Assembly: GCA_046047235.1 (NCBI GenBank)
Contig: JBJOII010000064.1
Coordinates: forward strand, 1 to 23,769
Reading direction: 5' to 3'
Length of the DNA stretch: 23,769 bases
Source of the DNA: JBMTVN01 sp046047235
GTDB taxonomy: Bacteria; Verrucomicrobiota; Verrucomicrobiia; Limisphaerales; JAHDYP01
In this document: piece after piece, positions 16,553-23,562 of the stretch
Layout: each line of letters starts with the position of its first letter
How positions within the stretch are numbered: the first letter of the stretch is position 1
Notes under the pieces: model-generated
Told to the model about the DNA's origin: nothing
Database searches by the model: none
The model's input: only the letters and a program-made list of their open reading frames with translations
Program-made: the position numbers and the translations under genes

Positions 16553-17743
16553 ATGTCGCTACCCACCCCACAGAATCCCAGCACGCCACGCCAGGAACCC
16601 GTCGTCGTCGTCCGCGGCCTCACCAAAATCTTCAAGGACTTCTGGGGCCGCCCTAAAGCCCGCGCCGTCGATGACGTCGACTTCGAAGTCCGCCGCGGCG
16701 AAGTCTTCGGCCTCCTCGGCCCCAACGGCTCCGGTAAATCTACCACGGTCAAAATGCTCCTCGGGCTCCTCCACCCCACCCGCGGCCATATCGAAGTATT
16801 CGGTCACTCCCCCAGACACGTCTCCACTAAACGCCGAATCGGTTACCTCCCCGAGGAATCCTACCTCTACCGCTACCTCGACTCCCGGGAAACCGTCGAC
16901 TTCTTCGGCAGCCTCTTCGACCTGCCCCCCGCCGAACGCGACCGCCGTAGCGCACAGCTCCTCGAAATGGTCGGCCTCAATAATGTCCACCGCCGCCTCG
17001 TCGGGGAATTCTCCAAGGGCATGCAACGCCGTATCGGCCTCGCCCAAGCCCTCATCAATGACCCGGAACTCGTCATCCTCGATGAACCCACCTCCGGCCT
17101 CGACCCCATCGGCTGCCGCGAAGTCAAAGATCTCATTGTCGCCCTCGCCAACCGCGGAACCACCGTCATCCTCAGCAGCCACCTCCTCGCCGATGTCGAA
17201 GACGTCTGCGACCGCGTCGTAATCTACTACGGTGGCCGCGTCCAAGCCCAAGGCCCCCTCAGCGAACTCCTCGCCAACCCCGACTCCGTCCAAATCACCA
17301 CCCCCGCCCTCCCCCGCGAAACCATGCAGGAGGTCCTCGACCACCTCCGCGCCCGCGTCCCGGGTGATAAAGTCCGCGTAGATACACCAACCCGAAACCT
17401 CGAAAGCTACTTCCTCGGCGTCGTCGAAAAAGCCCGCTCCGCCCAACAGGAAACCTCCGGAGCCACCTCCGGCAGCAAAGTCGCCGCTTACCTCCGCGGG
17501 GAAGCAGAAACCTCCACCAAAACTGACCGCGTGCTGGAACGCCTCACCGCCCCGTCCTCTCCCACAACACCTACACCCCAAACCACCGCCAAACCTGCCG
17601 AAAATATCGACCACGGCCGACTCGAACAACTCGCCCAAACCACCCCGGCCACACCTCCCCCAACCACCACCCCTTCAGCCAGCCCGGATGAATTGGCCAA
17701 AGCCAACGAGAAACTCTCCTCGCTCCTCGGTAAAAAACCCTGA
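16553..17743 (+). CDS. ABC transporter ATP-binding protein (ABC-2 exporter type) with a C-terminal extension
   Basis: All ABC motifs are present: Walker A 'GPNGSGKST' (56-64), Q-loop region 'GYLPEES' (97-103), signature 'FSKGMQRR' (153-160), Walker B 'LVILDEPTSGLDP' (173-185) and the H-loop His210. The sequence type matches ATPases of ABC-2 exporters such as the CcmA/YhaQ groups. It is the only complete ABC ATPase in the window, so it probably energises both ABC-2 permeases in the cluster (9292 and 17767) as a homodimer. After about residue 300 the protein continues with a Pro/Thr/Ser-rich low-complexity region and a short helical end ('DELAKANEKLSSLLG'). This extension is longer than in typical 300-residue relatives and could bind a partner. 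The ATG at 16553 is 8 nt after the ATPase stop codon. Confidence 0.93.
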   Translation: MSLPTPQNPSTPRQEPVVVVRGLTKIFKDFWGRPKARAVDDVDFEVRRGEVFGLLGPNGSGKSTTVKMLLGLLHPTRGHIEVFGHSPRHVSTKRRIGYLPEESYLYRYLDSRETVDFFGSLFDLPPAERDRRSAQLLEMVGLNNVHRRLVGEFSKGMQRRIGLAQALINDPELVILDEPTSGLDPIGCREVKDLIVALANRGTTVILSSHLLADVEDVCDRVVIYYGGRVQAQGPLSELLANPDSVQITTPALPRETMQEVLDHLRARVPGDKVRVDTPTRNLESYFLGVVEKARSAQQETSGATSGSKVAAYLRGEAETSTKTDRVLERLTAPSSPTTPTPQTTAKPAENIDHGRLEQLAQTTPATPPPTTTPSASPDELAKANEKLSSLLGKKP

Positions 17744-17766
17744 CCGCTCCCCCACCCCGCCAACCA

Positions 17767-19224
17767 ATGTCGAAAGCGATCCCCGCCCAACCCCAGCGCA
17801 GTAAATTGCGCCCCTTCGAAGGAACCGTCGGCAAAGCCCTCGGCCGACCCGTGTTCGCCGTCGCTAAACTGTCCCTCAAATCCGCCGTCCGCTACCGCCT
17901 CATCCAAGTCCTCTTCCTCCTCCTCGCCGCCGCCGTCATCGGCCTCCCCTCCGTCATCAAACACGACGGCACCGCCCAAGGCTTCACCCAAATCCTCCTA
18001 ACCTACACGCTCGGCGCCATCACGGTCCTCCTCGGCTTCGCCACCCTCTGGATCGGCTGCGGAAGCCTCTCCCGCGAAGTCGAAGAATGCCAAATCCAAA
18101 TGGTCGCCACTAAACCCATCCAACGCTGGCAAATCTGGCTGGGTAAATGGCTCGGTATCCTCGCCCTCAATGCCGTCCTCCTCACCTTCTCCGGCGCCAC
18201 AGTCTACGCCCTCATCCAATTCCGCTCCGCAAAACTCCCCCCGGAAGTCCAGGAACAACTCTCCCGCGAAATCTTTACCGCCCGCGGCACGATCCGCGAA
18301 GCCAGCAAAGAATCCGAAATCCAGGCAGAAGCCCAAAAACTCTACGTCGAACGCCTCAAAGACCAAAGCATCAGCCAGCTAGACCGCTCATTCGTCCGGA
18401 CAGGCATAGTCGAAATGGTCAAAGCCCAGTGGCAAACAGTACCCGCCGGCTACGGCCGCCGCTGGCAACTCAACTTCGGTCGCACCGCCGACAAAGTCCG
18501 CGATAAAACCCTCACGGTCCGTGCCAAATTCTTCACCTCCAACCTCTATAGCAGCAAAACCTACGACAGCTTCTGGGAAGTCGGCCCGCCCGACGGTAGC
18601 CGCGCACGCATGGAACTCCCTAGCCTCGCCGCCGAAACCTACCACGAATTCCCCCTGCCACCAGGCGCCATCGGCCCAGATGGAACTCTCACCATCGATT
18701 TCTATAACCCCAACGAAACCACCCTCTTCTTCCCCCTCGAAGAAGGCCTCGAAGTCCTCTACCCGGAATCCAGCTTCGCCATCAATTTTTGCCGGGCCCT
18801 CGCCATCATCTTCTGCTGGCTCGCCCTCCTCGCCGCTATAGGCCTCACCACCGGCAGCTTCCTCTCCTTCCCCGTCGCAGCCTTCTGCGCCCTCGGAGTC
18901 CTCCTCGTCTCCTCCTCCACCGGAACCCTCAACCAAATCGTCACAGAACAGGGAATCGCCGGCGTCAATAATAACACCGGCTTCGTCACCGATCCCGGAA
19001 TCCTCAATAAAACCTCCGTCTCCATAGCCAAATCCCTCCTCTGGACCATTAACCTCGTCCGCGATTTCTCCCCCATCGAATCCCTCAGCTCCGGACGCTC
19101 CATCACCTGGTCCCAACTCGCCAAAGCCACCCTCCAAATCGTAGGACTCATGGGCGGTATCTTCGCCTCCATCGGGATCACCCTCTTCACCCGCAGGGAA
19201 CTCGCCATCGCCCAAGGCGCATGA
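17767..19224 (+). CDS. ABC-2 type transporter permease with a large soluble domain
   Basis: The 485-residue protein has about six membrane segments (roughly 45-63, 75-97, 124-150, 340-360, 363-384, 452-474). 'SREVEECQIQMVATKPIQRW' (102-121) matches the coupling region of the permease at 9292 ('ARELRQGTALAVLSKPIGR'), so the two are distant homologues. Between segments three and four, residues 152-338 form a soluble domain. Its first part is helical and charged; its second part is beta-rich with aromatic residues ('LTVRAKFFTSN', 'TLTIDFYNPNE') and may be a beta-sandwich facing the periplasm. The cargo is unknown. Spacing to the ATPase gene (23 nt) and to the next gene (19 nt) supports one operon. 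Confidence 0.83.
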   Translation: MSKAIPAQPQRSKLRPFEGTVGKALGRPVFAVAKLSLKSAVRYRLIQVLFLLLAAAVIGLPSVIKHDGTAQGFTQILLTYTLGAITVLLGFATLWIGCGSLSREVEECQIQMVATKPIQRWQIWLGKWLGILALNAVLLTFSGATVYALIQFRSAKLPPEVQEQLSREIFTARGTIREASKESEIQAEAQKLYVERLKDQSISQLDRSFVRTGIVEMVKAQWQTVPAGYGRRWQLNFGRTADKVRDKTLTVRAKFFTSNLYSSKTYDSFWEVGPPDGSRARMELPSLAAETYHEFPLPPGAIGPDGTLTIDFYNPNETTLFFPLEEGLEVLYPESSFAINFCRALAIIFCWLALLAAIGLTTGSFLSFPVAAFCALGVLLVSSSTGTLNQIVTEQGIAGVNNNTGFVTDPGILNKTSVSIAKSLLWTINLVRDFSPIESLSSGRSITWSQLAKATLQIVGLMGGIFASIGITLFTRRELAIAQGA

Positions 19225-19243
19225 TCCTTACCCCTAACCAACC

Positions 19244-20761
19244 ATGATCGCCGCCCGCCCCTACAAAATCATCCTCTGCCTCCTCATCGTCGCGCTCATC
19301 GCCGTCGGCTCACTCTCCCAACGCAGCCTCAACCAGGACCGCATCAGCCTCGGCGTCAACCGCGGCGAAGCCCTCGGCCAAAGCGCACCCCCCGCACTCG
19401 TCTTCACCACAGTCGCCCTCGGAGGCTTCCGCGGCCTCATCGCCAATGCCCTCTGGATCCGCGCCATGGAACTCCAGGAACAGGACAAATACTTCGAAAA
19501 AGTACAGCTCGCCGACTGGATCACAAAACTCCAACCCCGCTTCGTCACCGTCTGGATCGTCCAAGCCTGGGATATGGCCTACAATATCTCAGTCAAATTC
19601 AGTAGCCCCGTCGACCGCTGGATGTGGGTCCAACGCGGACTCGAACTCCTCCGCGATGAAGCCATCCCCATCAACCCCGACGAAGCCCTCCTCTACCGCG
19701 AACTCGCCTGGTTCTTCCAACACAAGATGGGAGCAGACCTCGACGACGCCCACTTCTACTACAAATCGGAATGGATCCGGGAAATGGAAACCGTCCTCGG
19801 AGGCACCAACTACGTCGCACTCATAAACCCCCAAACCGACGACGAAATCCAACGCGCCCGCACCCTCCGCGACCGCTACAAAATGGACCCCGAAATCATG
19901 CTCGAGGTCGATCAAGAACACGGCCCGCTCGAATGGCGCCTCCCCGAAAGCCACGCCATCTACTGGGCCAGCGTCGGATTCAAACGCTCGCGTCTCAAAG
20001 ACCTCGCCAACCTCCGCCGCGTCGTCTTCCAATCCCTCCAACTCGCCTTCCGCCGCGGCCGCATCATGAAAGTCTGGACCGCCGAAGGGGAGCGCTTCCA
20101 GCTCCTCCGCGACCTCGATATCATCCCCCGCGCCAATCAGGCCTACCTCGACCTCGCCGCTGAATCCACCGAAGCAGCCGACAAAATCTCCTTCTACCGC
20201 GCCCACCGTAACTTCCTCAAGGACGCCGTCTACTTCCTCTATGCCGCCAATCGCAAATCCGAAGCCCAAAAATGGTGGGATTACCTCCGCGGCGAATACC
20301 CAGACGCCACCTTCAGCGACGCCAGAAAGAGCTCCCTCGATACCACCCGCCTCGCCGATATCACGCTCGAGGATTACGCCGCTGCCAAAGTCACCGAGGA
20401 TATCGGCGAAACCTCCCGCGACCGCGTCACCAATAACCTCATCGGCCTCCTCATCCAAAGCTTCTACTTCCTCGCCAATGACGAGGATGACCTCGCCACC
20501 GGTAACGAACGCCTCGCCCAAGTCGCCCACGCCCGCTACATGCGCGAAATCAACCGCGTCAAACAACAAGACCGTATCGGCCTCGATACGTTCCCCGAAA
20601 TGAAACGCCAGGCCCTCGATATCTTCCGCCAAAATTACCACCCGGGCCTCGTCGCCCGACTCTATACCCGCCTCGGTTTACCCGTCCCCCAAGACACACC
20701 AGCCCCCGCCGCCACCCCCGAAGCGAACCAAGCCCAACCCCAACCTGCCCCCAATCCTTGA
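19244..20761 (+). CDS. Membrane-anchored TPR-like helical-repeat protein, function unknown
   Basis: The 505-residue protein starts with one hydrophobic anchor or uncleaved signal (about 8-24), followed by a long, mostly helical soluble region probably on the outside of the inner membrane. 'FRGLIANALWIRAMELQEQDKYF' begins near residue 62, then 'ITKLQPRFVTVWIVQAWDMAYNIS' near 93-116, with spacing like tandem TPR helices. 'YRELAWFFQHKMG' follows near 155-170. I recall similar 'KLQP.F..VW..QAW...YN.S' proteins beside ABC transporter genes in planctomycetes and verrucomicrobia; this needs a database check. The C-terminus is Pro/Ala/Gln-rich. As the last gene of the cluster, it is likely an accessory or assembly factor of the transporter. 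Confidence 0.68.
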   Translation: MIAARPYKIILCLLIVALIAVGSLSQRSLNQDRISLGVNRGEALGQSAPPALVFTTVALGGFRGLIANALWIRAMELQEQDKYFEKVQLADWITKLQPRFVTVWIVQAWDMAYNISVKFSSPVDRWMWVQRGLELLRDEAIPINPDEALLYRELAWFFQHKMGADLDDAHFYYKSEWIREMETVLGGTNYVALINPQTDDEIQRARTLRDRYKMDPEIMLEVDQEHGPLEWRLPESHAIYWASVGFKRSRLKDLANLRRVVFQSLQLAFRRGRIMKVWTAEGERFQLLRDLDIIPRANQAYLDLAAESTEAADKISFYRAHRNFLKDAVYFLYAANRKSEAQKWWDYLRGEYPDATFSDARKSSLDTTRLADITLEDYAAAKVTEDIGETSRDRVTNNLIGLLIQSFYFLANDEDDLATGNERLAQVAHARYMREINRVKQQDRIGLDTFPEMKRQALDIFRQNYHPGLVARLYTRLGLPVPQDTPAPAATPEANQAQPQPAPNP

Positions 20762-21173
20762 CGTAGCAACCTCCGCTCCTTATCAACTCTCCCAATATTG
20801 AACCACCTCCCGCAAGGCCCAGCCGTACGCCATAAAGGTCGCCCCCTCTGGACCGGCCTTTGCTCCCTCCTCATCCCCCTCCTCCTCACCACCTTCGCCC
20901 TCAGTAGCTCGCCCTCCCTCCCCCGCTTTCCTCCACCTGCCCAGTCAGCCCCAGCACGATACCCCGCCCCCTTCCACCCAATCTTGGCTCACCCCACCAT
21001 GTCGTGCCCCCCCTCCCCCAGGCAAACAACCTGAATACCTCGCCTGAACCCGGGCACCCACGGACTCCAACCCGCACGGTAAAGGCCAACCAATACCCGC
21101 CAGCACGGGAGTCCCAGCAATCGAAAACCAAACGGCCGCCCCCCCGGAAAGCCTCCACACTTTTCCTAACGCC
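20762..21173. other. 412-nt intergenic stretch between the transporter cluster and the metal-uptake locus
   Basis: I see no convincing gene here. Short open frames exist on both strands (for example 20798-21034 and 20901-21158) but they show no family motif and conflict with each other. The sequence is C-rich with homopolymer runs. A putative hairpin lies at 20834-20861. A promoter for the downstream outer membrane gene is expected towards the right end, but no clear -35/-10 pair or Zur-like palindrome is visible. Confidence 0.5.
20834..20861 (+). terminator. Possible terminator hairpin after the SPFH/ABC cluster
   Basis: AAAGGTCG pairs with CGGCCTTT (8 bp, one G-U) around a 12-nt loop, 73 nt after the stop codon of the last cluster gene. 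The T run is only the three T of the stem itself, so termination strength is doubtful. Confidence 0.25.
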
Positions 21174-22586
21174 ATGTACACCCCAGTCTCAAAAACCTGC
21201 TCCCTGTCTCTCCTCGCCGCCACCATCCCGCTCGCCTGCGCTCAAACCTCCAACTCCATACCCCAAACACCACCACCCAATACAACTCCCCCACCCCCGG
21301 CATGGAACCCCAGTAACCCCATCCGCATAGGCCAAAATAACGCCTACCTCGACCTCGGCCTCGTCGGCACCATCGCCGCCGGCGGCTCCACCGCCTCCGA
21401 TATCGAGGGCGGAACCCAAGCCGGAGGTCACGACCCCTACCAGCGTGGCTTCAACCTCCAAGGACTCGAACTCAACCTCCGCGGCGCCGTCGACCCCTAC
21501 TTCCGCGCCAATGCTAACCTGCTCTTCGGCCTCAACTCCGCCGGAGAAAGCTACTTCGAACTCGAAGAAGCCTGGGCCGAAACTGTCGCCCTGCCCGCTA
21601 ACCTCCAACTCCGCGCCGGACAAATCTTCACCGACTTCGGACGCCATAACCCCACCCACCTCCACTCCTGGGCCTTCGTCGATAATCCACTCGTCAATGC
21701 CAGGTTCCTCGGACCCGATGGACTCCGTAACCCCGGAACACGGATCTCCTGGCTCGCCCCCACCCCCTTCTACTCAGAACTCTCGCTCGGTATCCAAAAT
21801 AGTGACGGCAGCACAGTCACCAGCTTCCGTAGCTCCGGCCACCTCCACGGTGCCGAAGACCAAAACCACGAAGAACTCCCCCTCGCCTACCGACATACCG
21901 ACAACGACCGCGGCATCACCCGGTTCCAAGACCTCCTCCTCTCCCCACGCTATAACCTCTCCCTCGACCTCACCGATAGCCAAACCGTCCTCCTGGGAAC
22001 CTCCGCCGCCTTCGGCCCCAATTCCCGCGGAGGCGAAGAAGCCGGCGATACCACGACCCAAATCTATGGCGTCGACCTCACTTGGAAATGGAAATCCCCC
22101 CAACACCACGGCGGCTTCCCCTTCGTCCAATGGCAAACCGAAGCCATGCTCCGCAAATACGACGCCGGCTCCTTCGATTGGGACGAAAATGCCAATGGCA
22201 CTCTCGACGACGGCGAAGTCGAGGACCTCACCACCGGACTCCCCGCATTCCTCCCCGGTGAAACTCTCACCGACTACGGCTTCTATACCCAGCTGCTCTA
22301 CGGCTTCCGGAAAGGCTGGGTCGTCGGACTCCGCCTCGATTGGACCGATGGCAACATCGCCAACTACGAACAACGCAACCTCGCACTCGATGGCGAAGAA
22401 CTCGGCCGTGACCCCCTCCGTAACCAACGCTGGAGACTCTCCCCCAACCTCACCTGGTACCCCAGCGAGTTCTCAAAAATCCGACTCCAATACAACTACG
22501 ACGACCGTAACGACATTGGCATAGACCACTCAGTCTGGCTCCAGTTCGAATTCCTCCTCGGAGCCCACGCCGCCCACACGTTCTAA
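21174..22586 (+). CDS. Outer membrane beta-barrel protein, porin-like, next to a zinc-type uptake system
   Basis: The 470-residue product has a signal peptide with likely cleavage near 'ACAQT' (21-25), a Pro-rich linker (30-48), and then alternating amphipathic strands with many aromatic girdle residues, ending in '...AAHTF' with the C-terminal Phe typical of outer membrane barrels. Strand-like repeats such as 'LELNLRGAVDPYFRANANLLFG', 'FYTQLLYGFRKGWVVGLRLDW' and 'KIRLQYNYDDR' fit a barrel. Several His-rich loops occur ('HNPTHLHSW' at 158-166, 'HLHG' at 223-226), which could bind metal. An EF-hand-like loop is at 337-348 (Asp337, Asn339, Asn341, Asp345, Glu348). Its position 44 nt before the ZnuA-type gene suggests passage of metal across the outer membrane. 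The specific family is not identified. Confidence 0.75.
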   Translation: MYTPVSKTCSLSLLAATIPLACAQTSNSIPQTPPPNTTPPPPAWNPSNPIRIGQNNAYLDLGLVGTIAAGGSTASDIEGGTQAGGHDPYQRGFNLQGLELNLRGAVDPYFRANANLLFGLNSAGESYFELEEAWAETVALPANLQLRAGQIFTDFGRHNPTHLHSWAFVDNPLVNARFLGPDGLRNPGTRISWLAPTPFYSELSLGIQNSDGSTVTSFRSSGHLHGAEDQNHEELPLAYRHTDNDRGITRFQDLLLSPRYNLSLDLTDSQTVLLGTSAAFGPNSRGGEEAGDTTTQIYGVDLTWKWKSPQHHGGFPFVQWQTEAMLRKYDAGSFDWDENANGTLDDGEVEDLTTGLPAFLPGETLTDYGFYTQLLYGFRKGWVVGLRLDWTDGNIANYEQRNLALDGEELGRDPLRNQRWRLSPNLTWYPSEFSKIRLQYNYDDRNDIGIDHSVWLQFEFLLGAHAAHTF

Positions 22587-22630
22587 CCCCCACAAAACTA
22601 CCCCATCCCCCCCCCATCAAAAACCCCACC

Positions 22631-23548
22631 ATGAAAACACTCCCCGCCATACTCCTCACCAGCCTCCTCCTCCACCTCACCCCAACCTTACTCGGCGCCC
22701 CACTCCAAATCGTCAGCACCCTGCCCGACTTCGCCGCCATCGCCCAGTCCGTCGGCGGAAACCACGTCAAAGTCCAATCACTCGCCCGAGGCACCGAAGA
22801 CAGCCACTTCGTCGATCCCAGACCCAGCTTCATCCGAACTCTCAACCGCTGCGATGCCCTCCTCCATAGCGGAGCCGACCTCGAAGCCGGATGGCTCACA
22901 CCCCTTGTCCAAAATGCCCGTAACCGACGTATCCTGCCCGGCCAACCCGGCAATATCCCCCTCGCCCCAGCTGTCCAATTGCTCGAAATCCCCACCGGTA
23001 ACGTCGACCGATCCCAAGGCGATATCCACGCCTCCGGTAACCCCCACTTCTGGCTCAACCCCACCAATAACTTCCTCATCGCTACCTACCTCGCCAATCA
23101 ACTCGGCCAACTCGACCCCAATAACGCCAACTCCTACATCACCAACGCCCATAACTACCAAACGAACCTCGAACACCACATCCAGTCCTGGAAAACCCAG
23201 CTCGCACCCCTCAGCGGCACCCGCATCATCACCTACCACAAAACCTTCGAATACTTCGCCCAAGCTTTTAACCTCCAAATCGTCAATTACATCGAACCCT
23301 TCCCCGGTATCGAACCCTCCCCTGCCCATATCACCCGACTCATCAACGATGCCAAATCCCAAAACGTCCAGCTCGTCATCACTGAACCCTTCCGCCCCAG
23401 CCGAACCCCCAAACTCGTCGCCGATTCCATCAACGCCCAACTCGTCACCCTGCCCGATAAGGTCGGAGCTCAACCCGATATCACCGACGCCATATCCCTG
23501 TTCGACGCCATCACTTCCACACTGCTAAACTCCACCCGCAAAAAGTAA
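22631..23548 (+). CDS. znuA: Zinc/manganese ABC transporter substrate-binding protein (ZnuA/TroA type)
   Basis: The 305-residue product has a signal peptide (about 1-23, ending 'LLGAP') and the cluster A-I metal-binding fold. The opening 'QIVSTLPDFAAIAQSVGG' (26-43) is typical. Likely metal ligands are His59 in 'EDSHFVDP', His139 in 'GNPHFWLNP', His203 in 'TYHKTFEYFA' and an acidic residue near the C-terminus, possibly Asp276. The long His/Asp-rich loop found in many zinc-specific ZnuA proteins is missing between 120 and 135, so Mn2+ or Fe2+ are also possible. There is no lipobox Cys, which fits a soluble periplasmic protein. It lies 44 nt after the barrel gene and 14 nt before the ATPase gene, so the three are probably one operon. 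The leader is C/A-rich without a Shine-Dalgarno sequence. Confidence 0.88.
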   Translation: MKTLPAILLTSLLLHLTPTLLGAPLQIVSTLPDFAAIAQSVGGNHVKVQSLARGTEDSHFVDPRPSFIRTLNRCDALLHSGADLEAGWLTPLVQNARNRRILPGQPGNIPLAPAVQLLEIPTGNVDRSQGDIHASGNPHFWLNPTNNFLIATYLANQLGQLDPNNANSYITNAHNYQTNLEHHIQSWKTQLAPLSGTRIITYHKTFEYFAQAFNLQIVNYIEPFPGIEPSPAHITRLINDAKSQNVQLVITEPFRPSRTPKLVADSINAQLVTLPDKVGAQPDITDAISLFDAITSTLLNSTRKK

Positions 23549-23562
23549 GCCCCAGACACCCC

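Noticed and set aside
16559..17638. A 359-codon - strand frame opposite the ABC ATPase gene
   Set aside because: It is antisense to a gene with all ABC motifs and consists of Gly/Asp/Glu/Val-rich sequence created by complementing C-ending codons; the same applies to other long antisense frames such as 4624-5514, 5798-6856 and 19589-20641.
20798..21158. Short open frames on both strands in the 412-nt gap
   Set aside because: They overlap each other, start with weak codons, and have low-complexity composition without recognisable motifs.
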